Assembly: GCA_964467785.1 (NCBI GenBank)
Contig: CAYXVB010000028.1
Location: 1 to 30,021, forward strand
Length of the DNA: 30,021 nucleotides
DNA from: CAYXVB01 sp964467785
GTDB taxonomy: Bacteria; Bdellovibrionota; UBA1018
Reading direction: 5' to 3'
This document shows, in pieces, positions 18,450 to 25,680 of this stretch. Below the pieces are notes generated by a model. That model saw only the letters and a list, made by a program, of their open reading frames with translations. It had not been told where the DNA came from and did no database searches. Numbering within the stretch: position 1 is the first letter of the stretch; each line of letters opens with the position of its first letter. The position numbers were made by a program, and so were the translations under genes.

Positions 18450-19823
18450 TCAAGCGGCCTGTCGCCCAGCCCTCGCCTTTTTAAGCGACTTCGGGGAGCG
18501 CTCGGCGGCTGCCTGGTAAGCCTTCTCGATGGAACGATTCACCGCCTCCACCGGATTTAGGAACTGGCAGCCAAAGCCCGAGCCCACCTGGAGGCGAATT
18601 CCATCGTTTGCCCACCGCGGAACCAGCGGCGCCACCACCGACTCGCGTCCGAGCTTGAAGCGCAGTACGTAGGTGTTTCCGATGATCAGCGGGAATTCCG
18701 TCTGAATAAAGGCTCCGGCCGCCGAAAGATCGGCGATCTTGGCTAGAGCACTGAGTTTGCCGTCCAGGGTGCTCAGGAAACACGGGATACTCACTGGATT
18801 TCGGAATGGCCGTTGCACCGCTTCGATCTTCTGGAAGATCTTGAGAGACCGCAAGTCAAAGAAGGGCGAATAGGCGCTATAGACCAGCTCAAGCTGATAA
18901 GGAGTCGCCTTGAGCAATACATCGGTTCGCTGGATGTAAAAAGTCTCGAGCAGCTCGGGAGTCATCACCGGATCCATCAGCGCCACGTGGTCCCGCGTCG
19001 GGAAACAGAGCTGCGGCTCGTTTCCTTCCTTGAAGAACTGGTAGAGATGCCGGTCAACGGGCGCGCGCTTGTACGCCTCGATCCACCAGTCGTCGCAGAC
19101 GCGCAGGTCCAGCATCAGATGGGTGCCGGGCTTGCCCTTTACATAGCCGTAGTTGTCCACATCGCCCAGCTTGCTGAAGCCCATAAGTGCCATGTAGAAA
19201 TCGGCGGCGCGCGGGTGCACCGAAGCGCAGAGAATATCGACTCCCATGTACTTGAGCGTGTAATGATAGAGAAATTTCATGAGGTACAGACTGACCTGAT
19301 GCCCTCGATTGCGGAACCGGGGATCGATGGCCAATGCCGATACCTCGCAGACCCGACCGCTTTTGCGGAGGCGATCGTTCTCGCCGCTAAAGGCCTGGTC
19401 CGAGGGGAACCCGATGGGCGAATCCTGGATCAGCCCCACGGTACCGACCACGTTCTTGCCGACCTTGGCGATGAGTACGGTGCTGAACGGCAGGGTCTGA
19501 TAAATATTGGTGCGGATCCCCGCGGGGTGCCGATCCATGAGGCCTGCGCGAACATAACTATCATGGAGGAGCTTGAGGGCAGCGCCGAGCTCTTCGAACG
19601 TCTCGGCGAGCTTGAACACCAACTGATCTCCCGGTTCGAGACGTGGGATGTGGATATTACGGCGGATCAGCGAATAGCGAATCCCCTCCGGCAAGGAGTG
19701 AAGCGCCCTTTCGGCCGCCTTTGAAAGAAGTTTGCGTAACGGCACCGCCCAAGAAAGCTGGGTGGAGTCTTGGGATCGGGTTGCTGACTTTGACCGAGTT
19801 GAAGCATGAGATTGGGACGTCAT
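18450..19823 (-). CDS. FeeM-like GNAT acyltransferase fused to a PilZ domain
   Basis: 457 residues. Residues about 65-250 form a GNAT fold like that of N-acyl amino acid synthase FeeM and acyl-homoserine lactone synthases: FEELGAALKLLHDSYVRAGL, TVLIAKVGKNVVGTVGLI, the strand VCEVSALAIDP, and the acyl-CoA/ACP loop FRNRGHQVSLYL (170-181). Residues about 333-440 look like a PilZ domain, which binds cyclic di-GMP: it has DLSAAG (365-370) matching the D/NxSxxG motif. However, the upstream RxxxR motif reads QRPFR (337-341), with Gln in place of the first Arg. The protein may therefore couple a small-molecule or lipid acylation to c-di-GMP, or be insensitive to it. It has no signal peptide. A good sigma-28-like promoter lies just upstream, suggesting flagellar co-regulation. 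Confidence 0.75.
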   Translation of the reverse strand: MTSQSHASTRSKSATRSQDSTQLSWAVPLRKLLSKAAERALHSLPEGIRYSLIRRNIHIPRLEPGDQLVFKLAETFEELGAALKLLHDSYVRAGLMDRHPAGIRTNIYQTLPFSTVLIAKVGKNVVGTVGLIQDSPIGFPSDQAFSGENDRLRKSGRVCEVSALAIDPRFRNRGHQVSLYLMKFLYHYTLKYMGVDILCASVHPRAADFYMALMGFSKLGDVDNYGYVKGKPGTHLMLDLRVCDDWWIEAYKRAPVDRHLYQFFKEGNEPQLCFPTRDHVALMDPVMTPELLETFYIQRTDVLLKATPYQLELVYSAYSPFFDLRSLKIFQKIEAVQRPFRNPVSIPCFLSTLDGKLSALAKIADLSAAGAFIQTEFPLIIGNTYVLRFKLGRESVVAPLVPRWANDGIRLQVGSGFGCQFLNPVEAVNRSIEKAYQAAAERSPKSLKKARAGRQAA

Positions 19824-19851
19824 GGAAAGTAGAGCAGCCTTTCAATACTTA

Positions 19852-19878
19852 TTATCGGCGCTGCGTCATTTTTTCTTA
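19852..19878 (-). promoter_or_regulatory. Candidate sigma-28 (FliA) promoter for the GNAT-PilZ gene
   Basis: Read on the minus strand: TAAG (19878-19875), a 15-base spacer, and a perfect GCCGATAA (19859-19852), followed by the gene start 28 bases later. It matches 11 of 12 consensus positions with ideal spacing. The surrounding 19830-19950 is AT-rich relative to its neighbours, as expected for a promoter region. Confidence 0.6.
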
Positions 19879-19954
19879 AGAAAAATTCACATGCTTTCAA
19901 TTCAAGAATATTACTAAAGAATTTCGACTAAAACAGTCCAGCGAATCGGTTTTA

Positions 19955-21193
19955 TCAAATGTTTCGCTTGAGTGCTTCGACGATCGCCATCCGAGTGGCC
20001 CGGATCGATGGGTACCAGGTCGCCACGATCGCAGTGATCCAGGTCACTCCTCCGGACACCAAGAAGGCCGAGGGCACGAGCACGATGTTTACCGGCACCT
20101 CAGACGCCGCGCCAGGCATCGCGATCGTGATGCCCGCACTAGAAAGGGAGACCGCGATGATGACCCCGAGGATCCAGCCCAGCACGACCCCAATGAAACC
20201 GAGGATGGCCCCTTCGAGCGTAAACTGCAGAATCACGTCCCGGTTCCGCTCCCCCAAGGCGCGCACCGTGCCGATTTCGCCGGTCCGCTCATAAACGGTC
20301 ATGCCAACCGTGTTGAGAATGCCGAGCAGGACCAGCACCATCAAGATGGCTTCGACGATCGTATTCTGGGTTTTGTAAAAGGAATCCACCTTGCGGAAGA
20401 ACTCCGAAAGTTCGAGCCAGGTCCGGGCGCTCAATTTTTTAGGTCCGGAGGCCCCGCCGCCATCGGCGCGGAACAACTCCTGGATCCGGGCACGGACGCC
20501 ATCAGTGGCTTCAATGCTCGTCGCGCGCACCGAGAAAGTCTCCACCTGAGTGGTATCCGCCAGCATCTGCCCCGCCTTGAGCGGCATCATGACCACGAAG
20601 TTATCGACTTCCTCCGTGCCCGCCGAGAAGATCCCGGTGACCGTGAAGTCCATCGCGTTGACGATGCCATCGAAGGTGTAAACCAACATCGTGAGCGTAT
20701 CACCCGGCTTGCTGTTGAGCTGCTTTTGCATGCCGGAGCCGATGATCATCTCATGGGCGTCAGGATCCCCCAGCAACTTTCCATCGAGAGTAATCAGGCT
20801 CGCGCCGAGTTCCTTTTCAAGCGCCGGGTCGTAGGCCGCCACCTTGGCGCTCACCGTTGTCTCGCCGTTGGAGAGCAGTCCGAAAAAGCCCAATCGCCCG
20901 CTCACGCGCACCACGCCAGGTATCGCGCCGATCGCTTTAGCGAGCCCCTGTGGATCAGGAAGCAGGCGCGCCTTGCGGTCGCCCGGCAGGTTGTCCCAGT
21001 AGGCCTGTGATCCGACCTGCACATGCCCGTACTGCGAATTGATAACGACATGTTCGAGCGATTGCATCGTATCGCGCGCGAATCCGCGAAACTGAATAAT
21101 GCCTGCGACCGCGCCCGCGATCATCAAGATGCTCAGGCCGCTGCGACCCTTGTTGCGGAAGACGTTACGAAAAGCGAGTTTGAAGCGCATCAT
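19955..21193 (-). CDS. FtsX/LolC-type ABC transporter permease
   Basis: 412 residues. One transmembrane helix near the N-terminus (GLSILMIAGAVAGIIQF, about 18-36) is followed by a large periplasmic domain (about 40-275) of MacB-PCD type. Three more helices lie in the FtsX domain at the C-terminus (about 282-302, 330-358 and 372-395), containing the family motif ERTGEIGTVRALGERNRDV. This four-helix topology is that of LolC/E and MacB permeases, which use ATP in the cytoplasm to move lipoproteins or other substrates out of the inner membrane. The gene overlaps its ATPase by 4 bases and has GGAGG nine bases before the start. It is the last gene of the 24051-19955 operon. Confidence 0.92.
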   Translation of the reverse strand: MMRFKLAFRNVFRNKGRSGLSILMIAGAVAGIIQFRGFARDTMQSLEHVVINSQYGHVQVGSQAYWDNLPGDRKARLLPDPQGLAKAIGAIPGVVRVSGRLGFFGLLSNGETTVSAKVAAYDPALEKELGASLITLDGKLLGDPDAHEMIIGSGMQKQLNSKPGDTLTMLVYTFDGIVNAMDFTVTGIFSAGTEEVDNFVVMMPLKAGQMLADTTQVETFSVRATSIEATDGVRARIQELFRADGGGASGPKKLSARTWLELSEFFRKVDSFYKTQNTIVEAILMVLVLLGILNTVGMTVYERTGEIGTVRALGERNRDVILQFTLEGAILGFIGVVLGWILGVIIAVSLSSAGITIAMPGAASEVPVNIVLVPSAFLVSGGVTWITAIVATWYPSIRATRMAIVEALKRNI

Positions 21194-21936
21194 GATGTAA
21201 TCCCTCCTTCCGCCGTGATCTCGCCGGCGGGGGCGGAACCGCCGGTCTGCACGGTTACCCGGCCATCGACAAGATGAACCACGCGCCGCGCTCTACCGAG
21301 GATCGCCGGATCATGGCTGGAAAAGACGAAAGTCACCCTATCCGTCCGATTCAAGTCCTCCATGAGATTGAGGATATCGGCCGCGGTTCGGGCGTCGAGG
21401 TTGGCGGTGGGCTCGTCAGCCAGGATCACGATCGGAGTCTTGACCAGCGCTCGCGCGATGGCCACGCGCTGGCGCTGGCCGCCGGAGAGCTGCGCCGGCC
21501 GGTGCTGCGCGAACTTACCCAACCCGACACGCTCAAGTGCGCGTAGGCTCAACTTCTGTCGCTCGGCCGGGCTCGCCTCGAGCCTAAGCAGCGCGTACTC
21601 GACGTTCTCGAGCGCAGTGAGCACCGGCAGCAGGTTGAAAGTCTGGAAAACGAAGCCAATATTCCGCGCCCGAAGGTCGGCAAGGGTCTTCTCGTCGAGC
21701 GAACCCACGCTCTTCCCCTCGAAATGCACGGAGCCCGAGGTGGGTTGATCGAGACAGCCCAGCAGATTGAGCAATGTTGACTTGCCGCTACCGGAGGTTC
21801 CCGCGATTGCTAGGAACTCTCCCGGCGAGACCTGAAGATCCACCCCGCGCAACGCCTCGATCCTGTGCGTTCCCAACTGGAATGTTTTGTGTACCGCTCG
21901 CGCCTCGATGATCACTTCAACCCCTGGGGTACTCAT
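21190..21936 (-). CDS. LolD/MacB-type ABC transporter ATPase
   Basis: 248 residues with all nucleotide-binding motifs: Walker A GTSGSGKS (46-53), Q-loop Gln98 (FVFQTFNLLP), signature LSGGQRQRV (150-158), Walker B ILADEPTANLD (171-181) and H-loop His208 (FSSHD). The Q-loop sequence and GTSGSGKST are those of the LolD/MacB/FtsE branch, which partners FtsX-type permeases. ATG 21936 is preceded by GGAG at nine bases. Five bases separate it from the upstream barrel gene. It powers the permease encoded next; the transported substrate is probably a lipoprotein or lipid, judging from the LolA-like gene in the operon. Confidence 0.95.
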   Translation of the reverse strand: MSTPGVEVIIEARAVHKTFQLGTHRIEALRGVDLQVSPGEFLAIAGTSGSGKSTLLNLLGCLDQPTSGSVHFEGKSVGSLDEKTLADLRARNIGFVFQTFNLLPVLTALENVEYALLRLEASPAERQKLSLRALERVGLGKFAQHRPAQLSGGQRQRVAIARALVKTPIVILADEPTANLDARTAADILNLMEDLNRTDRVTFVFSSHDPAILGRARRVVHLVDGRVTVQTGGSAPAGEITAEGGITS

Positions 21937-21941
21937 GATGT

Positions 21942-23351
21942 TCAGCTCCTGAAGTAGCTTCTAAAGAGTAAATAGAATCGGCTCGCCGAACCGATGCGTC
22001 CGAAATCGCTCGATGGCGGTCCCAGCATCATATCAGTGCCCAGCGTGGCCTCCACCTGCCCCGACAAAGGCGCCATTAAATCCAAAGCGATCTGCTGACC
22101 AAGATCGTTGACCGCGAGCGAGTAGGTCAAAGTCGCGTTCACATCGCGCCCGAGACCCTTGCTCACGCGGACGGAGGCGAGAGACTGCTGCGCGGACCGC
22201 AGCAACCCATTCGTATCGGGCCTGGACAAACGGCTCTCGGACCATTGCATCCCGAGAGTCCACTTGTTTACGGAAGGGAAGTCGAGCCCCACCACGTAGA
22301 TCAGCTCATCGGATCTAAGCGTGGAGAGCGCGGTTCCGATCAGCGTCGGAAACGTCCGGTCCTTATGGATGAGACCCTCGAACCGGAGCACGTAGCCCGC
22401 GCCGGGATCGATCGTCCCGGTCAGTCCGAAGGACTCGAGCCTCGCATGCTTTTCCTGCAAGTATAAGGTTTGGGGCGAAAATGAGATCGAAGCTAGAGAA
22501 TAATAAGGCTGACGGTCCGTGTAGTTAAAATAGAACGCCGAAAGATCGAAACCGTCGAGCGAAAGATTCAGGCGCCCACCGGGCTCGCTATTGGCCAGCG
22601 TCATGGGTAGTCCGGTCTCACGGGTTATTTCGGTGCTCCATCCAGGCATGGAGGAAGAGAATGGATACGCGAAGTCGGAACCCGGCAGCGGCACCAAGTT
22701 AAAGGAAGGAGCCATCACCCACACCGCTTGGGCCGTGACGCTGCCCATGGTGTAGCGCAGGTTGACCATGGGTATCGGCGCGCGGATCTCCGCGAAGTCG
22801 CCGAAAAGGCCGTCACGGAAATCCTTGGGATTAATGATGTCCGAGTAGAAGAAGCCAAAGGCGTCGCCCCAGACTACCTGCTGATTGCCCGCTCGGAAAA
22901 GGAAGCCTCCCCTCCGGAATTGGAGGTACAGGTCCCGGAGCGTGATCTCGCCGGAGTCCTTCTGGCTGTGCGTGACCGGATAGCGCTCCGGACGTAGCGC
23001 AAAAGCCGCGTCGCTCCATGCGCGCACGGATCCCACCAAAGACCACTGGGAGCCGAGCATGAGCTTCTCCTCGATGCGGCCGGTGAGCCGGAGCGAGCTC
23101 AGTTCCGTGATATCGCGCGCCTGGTAGCGCTCGGCCACCCGCGCATCGAACGAACCCGAGAAGGCTGAGCTGATATCGGAGCCCGAGGCGATCGGCCAAG
23201 CAGGGGCCGGACGCGTCCCAGCAGCTAAAGCTTTGCCGGAGACGACAATTCCCAACGCAAACGACGCCGCAAGCGCGCAAAGCGCCCGGGTGCCGCGGCC
23301 GGGTCGCTCACTTGTCGCCCAGAGTCTCCTTGTTGAAAGTCGCGTCGTCAA
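21942..23351 (-). CDS. Outer-membrane beta-barrel protein (DUF1302-like)
   Basis: 469 residues. The N-terminus has a basic segment then a signal peptide (ALCALAASFALGIVVSGKALAAG). The remainder has the alternating pattern and aromatic girdles of a large barrel: SLRLTGRIEE, ITLRDLYLQF, FLFRAGNQQVVWGDAFGFFYSDIINPKDFRD, LRYTMGSVTAQAVWV, and it ends in FYLLFRSYFRS. The RAGNQ-VVWG-D segment followed by NP-D-RD is what I associate with DUF1302 proteins, outer-membrane barrels found with LolA-like and RND/ABC exporters. The start is uncertain: TTG 23351 overlaps the upstream gene by 44 bases with only a weak AGAGAG site, and no in-frame ATG lies before the signal peptide. It likely forms the outer-membrane exit or acceptor of the operon. 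Confidence 0.78.
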   Translation of the reverse strand: MTTRLSTRRLWATSERPGRGTRALCALAASFALGIVVSGKALAAGTRPAPAWPIASGSDISSAFSGSFDARVAERYQARDITELSSLRLTGRIEEKLMLGSQWSLVGSVRAWSDAAFALRPERYPVTHSQKDSGEITLRDLYLQFRRGGFLFRAGNQQVVWGDAFGFFYSDIINPKDFRDGLFGDFAEIRAPIPMVNLRYTMGSVTAQAVWVMAPSFNLVPLPGSDFAYPFSSSMPGWSTEITRETGLPMTLANSEPGGRLNLSLDGFDLSAFYFNYTDRQPYYSLASISFSPQTLYLQEKHARLESFGLTGTIDPGAGYVLRFEGLIHKDRTFPTLIGTALSTLRSDELIYVVGLDFPSVNKWTLGMQWSESRLSRPDTNGLLRSAQQSLASVRVSKGLGRDVNATLTYSLAVNDLGQQIALDLMAPLSGQVEATLGTDMMLGPPSSDFGRIGSASRFYLLFRSYFRS

Positions 23352-24051
23352 ATTTTTCTCTCTTATATTGGTAGTTATCGATCACGGATTGCCGGCCCGG
23401 CTGCAGAATATCGGTGATCACGGTTCGGGTGATCCGATTCTTGCCCAGCACGGGCTTGAGGTTCGAATAGGTCGCGGTTTTGAGAGCTTTGCCGGATTTA
23501 GCGTAAAACACGGCCTTGATCGGGACGTGGCCCTTCTTCCCGACCCAGTAATCGATCATATGATAGGTGACATCCTTGCTCTTCGCAGTGAGACGCAGCT
23601 TCCATGCATCCTGCGCCCCCACCTTCTCCTGTCCCGAGAGTACGGGATCGTAATCTCCACCGAAGTTGGTGCGCGAGATGTCGCCATTGGCCACTTCACC
23701 GGTGAGTTTCTGCTCGAAGCTCACGCGAGTCGGGCGCCGCGTATTAGGAGTGTAGAGCCAGAGATCGTTTTCCAGCATGAGCAGTTTTCGTCCGCGCAAG
23801 CGCTCCGGCTCCGTCTGCTCGACGAGCGATGCCTTCATTCCGCGGACGGATACCCGGTACGTGTCGTCCACCGGATCCCCTTTGCCCACGCTACGAACTT
23901 TAACGTTCATCGAATACTCGAACTGGGGCGCGCGCACGTCATCGGCCTCTTTGACGATTTCAACCGGAGTGGTGCCCGCGGCAAACGCGGAGACAAACAA
24001 TTGCGGCAAGGCGAGGGTGACGAACGAAACCACAGAGAAGCGCGGCAGCAT
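23308..24051 (-). CDS. LolA-like outer-membrane lipoprotein-sorting protein
   Basis: 247 residues from ATG 24051, picked because GGAGG lies five bases upstream and a signal peptide follows (MLPRFSVVSFVTLALPQLFVSAFAAG); the frame runs upstream to 24195 without further support. The mature part has the half-barrel pattern of LolA-like proteins: FEYSMNVKVRSVGKGD, YRVSVRGMKASLVEQ, KLLMLENDLWLYTPNTRRPTRVS, DYDPVLSGQE, YWVGKKGHVPIKAVFYAKSGK. The phrase 'W-Y-P-x-x-R' followed by a region binding lipid tails is typical of the 'outer membrane lipoprotein-sorting protein' family. It probably receives a lipidated cargo from the ABC exporter downstream and ferries it across the periplasm to the outer-membrane barrel. 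First gene of the operon. Confidence 0.85.
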   Translation of the reverse strand: MLPRFSVVSFVTLALPQLFVSAFAAGTTPVEIVKEADDVRAPQFEYSMNVKVRSVGKGDPVDDTYRVSVRGMKASLVEQTEPERLRGRKLLMLENDLWLYTPNTRRPTRVSFEQKLTGEVANGDISRTNFGGDYDPVLSGQEKVGAQDAWKLRLTAKSKDVTYHMIDYWVGKKGHVPIKAVFYAKSGKALKTATYSNLKPVLGKNRITRTVITDILQPGRQSVIDNYQYKREKFDDATFNKETLGDK

Positions 24052-24239
24052 GATTCCCTCCATTGGATTCACGCAAAAAAAACTTCGTAATGATCGACTG
24101 CCCCAGTTTAACCGCGCTGCGGCCCATAGCCAACCAAAAGGAGGACAAGACGAGCGAGTGCAACCAGAGTAGACGCCTTTCCTTGCGTCAAACAAACGAC
24201 GCCGATCCGACTTCCGGCGGAATTGGGCGCAACAAACAC

Positions 24240-24271
24240 AAAGGCCCCACCCCGCGAAGGGTGAGGCCTTT
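24240..24271 (-). terminator. Second terminator-like hairpin after the RRM gene
   Basis: AAAGGCC-CACCC pairs with GGGTG-GGCCTTT around a CGCGAA loop, with one mismatch; on the minus strand it is followed by TTTGTGTTTG, a modest U-rich tail. It separates the RRM gene from the export operon that starts at 24051. Confidence 0.6.
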
Positions 24272-24297
24272 GAAAAAGCTTTCAGCGTTCAGCTGAA
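24272..24297 (-). terminator. Rho-independent terminator of the RRM gene
   Basis: On the minus strand TTCAGC-TGAAC-GCTGAA is followed by AGCTTTTTC, seven bases after the stop codon. Short stem but a good U-run; it stands in tandem with the hairpin at 24240-24271. Confidence 0.65.
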
Positions 24298-24303
24298 GTC
24301 CGC

Positions 24304-24672
24304 TTAGAAGCGGTTCGAACGGCCGCCGCCGAAGCCGCCGCCGCGACGTTCGCCGCCGCCGAAGCCGCCGCCGCGACGTTCGCCGCCACCGAAGCCACCG
24401 CGACCGGCGCCGCCTTCACGCGGAGCCATCGGACGGGCTTCGTTCACGGTGAGGGTGCGGCCTTCGTACTGGGCGCCATTGAACTGCGAGATCGCGGCCT
24501 GAGCCTGCTCGTCGGTCGACATTTCGACGAAAGCGAAGCCCTTGCTGCGGCCGGTGTCGCGATCCACGATCACCTTCGCGGATTCGACAGTGCCGACCTG
24601 CGAAAAGCTGTCGAGCAGGATCTGATCGGTCGTGCTGAACGGAAGATTTCCAACATAAAGTTTCTTACCCAT
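24304..24672 (-). CDS. RRM-type glycine-rich RNA-binding protein
   Basis: 122 residues. A single RNA recognition motif fills residues 3-80: RNP2 LYVGNL (5-10) and RNP1 KGFAFVEM, with DRDTGRS before it. The tail (about 84-122) is Gly/Arg/Phe-rich and made of repeated GGFGGGERRG units. This is the architecture of cyanobacterial and proteobacterial Rbp/plant GRP-like proteins that bind single-stranded RNA, often linked to cold or stress responses. ATG 24672 is set by GGAGG at five bases upstream; an in-frame Met four codons earlier would place that site inside the gene. It is monocistronic, with a 120-base leader and tandem terminators. Confidence 0.93.
   Translation of the reverse strand: MGKKLYVGNLPFSTTDQILLDSFSQVGTVESAKVIVDRDTGRSKGFAFVEMSTDEQAQAAISQFNGAQYEGRTLTVNEARPMAPREGGAGRGGFGGGERRGGGFGGGERRGGGFGGGRSNRF
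24331..24405 (-). repeat. 30-base tandem repeat encoding GGFGGGERRG units
   Basis: 24331-24360 and 24361-24390 are identical except for one base, and half a further unit continues to 24405. Being in frame (10 codons) it can expand or contract without breaking the RRM gene. Confidence 0.9.
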
Positions 24673-24812
24673 TTGAACCTCCAAAAGGCCAGGGAGCCGC
24701 TCTAGAGGTCATGGGCACCACGCCCGCAATCTCGCAAGAAGCTGAACAAACTAACGGCACCGTGACTAACACACGCTTCTTTGTGAAGCCACACCCATTT
24801 CAAAGGTTTTTG

Positions 24813-25355
24813 TCAGGATTTTACAGGTGCCGACTGCGAGCAGCCACGAGCCTGAACTCGCTTGGAAATTAGCTTCAGTTTCTGAATGCTGGCCGCCATT
24901 TTGTCGGCCCGACCGGATACGCTATAGCCATGGAAAACGACCAACTCATTAGCGAGCTGTGACAGCTCTCGACGCAGCCCTCCACGGTTTTCGGCCTCCG
25001 CTAGGTCCATGGTCGATTGGACGGCTTTGAGACGAGCCTCGGCCCAGTCCGCCCAGTAGTCGCGATCCCTTTCGGGTAGAGAAAAGCCCAGACCTCCCCC
25101 CTCCGATGCGGGCTGGCGGCCCGCATCGAGCCAAGGCCCCAAAGCTAAAACCGCGTTATCATAGGCGACCTCGAGCAAGGGCAGTTCCGAGCTGCAAAAC
25201 CTGGCGCGGCTCGAAGTCGCGCAACCCTGCAACACTAAAGCGACGAGACTGAGAGCGATGCATCCCCGGACAGTTCCAAAATCGAGCCGGAGCCGCTCCC
25301 TCACTGGCCGGATAAGTGATTGATGTGTGATTTCAAGCAAAGGGGATCGGGCCAT
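24813..25355 (-). CDS. Small hypothetical lipoprotein
   Basis: 180 residues from ATG 25355. A hydrophobic stretch ends in the lipobox LQGC (TVRGCIALSLVALVLQGC), but the ATG places about 30 residues ahead of it, long for a lipoprotein signal. GTG 25304 would give a more ordinary signal (MRERLRLDFGTVRG...), though neither start has a good Shine-Dalgarno. The mature protein is helical and charged: DRDYWADWAEARLKAVQSTMDLAEAE and LRRELSQLANELVVFHGYS, with a C-terminal basic helix (ADKMAASIQKLKLISKRV) and one Cys near the end. GCCGATAC lies 11 bases before the ATG, a partial sigma-28 -10 match with a poor -35. No family recognised. Divergent from the flagellin gene. Confidence 0.65.
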   Translation of the reverse strand: MARSPLLEITHQSLIRPVRERLRLDFGTVRGCIALSLVALVLQGCATSSRARFCSSELPLLEVAYDNAVLALGPWLDAGRQPASEGGGLGFSLPERDRDYWADWAEARLKAVQSTMDLAEAENRGGLRRELSQLANELVVFHGYSVSGRADKMAASIQKLKLISKRVQARGCSQSAPVKS

Positions 25356-25398
25356 AGCCAACCCGTGTATCGGCAGAAATTGCCGCAATACTTGAGCG

Positions 25399-25426
25399 TA
25401 AAAACCGAGTTATTTCCTGCCGGCTT
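25399..25426 (+). promoter_or_regulatory. Weak candidate sigma-28 promoter for flagellin
   Basis: TAAA (25399-25402), 16 bases, then GCCGGCTT (25419-25426), which matches four of eight -10 positions. It would give a leader of about 250 bases. Nothing better resembling a sigma-28 or sigma-54 site was found between 25389 and 25680. Confidence 0.25.
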
Positions 25427-25655
25427 GTTCCCCCTTTTTTCTCATTCGTCCGGCCCGAAAGATGAGACGAGAGAAATCCCTAATATCAGACCAACTGAGT
25501 CAGGTATAAGTTTTCGACTTTTTTCACTTTTTTCTCAAGAGGGAAAAACCTGCACCGAAGAGTGGATTGTAAGCAGGCAGGGATTGCCGGCACCGGGACA
25601 GAGAGCACTGATGCGCTCTGGCTCGTCAAGAAATAACCATCACGGAGGAATGTCA

Positions 25656-25676
25656 ATGAACCCACTTGGAGGATAG
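25656..25676 (+). CDS. Six-codon mini-ORF (MNPLGG) in the flagellin leader
   Basis: ATG 25656 to TAG 25676 has a perfect GGAGG seven bases upstream, and its last two codons (GGA GGA) contain the flagellin gene's own Shine-Dalgarno. Four bases separate its stop from the flagellin ATG. Such an arrangement could allow reinitiation or make flagellin translation sensitive to ribosome traffic. It may equally be chance. Confidence 0.35.
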   Translation: MNPLGG

Positions 25677-25680
25677 TTCC

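Noticed and set aside
25440..25500. Possible c-di-GMP riboswitch in the flagellin leader
   Set aside because: CGAAAGATGAGACG faintly recalls one segment of the GEMM-I core, but the other conserved blocks are absent.
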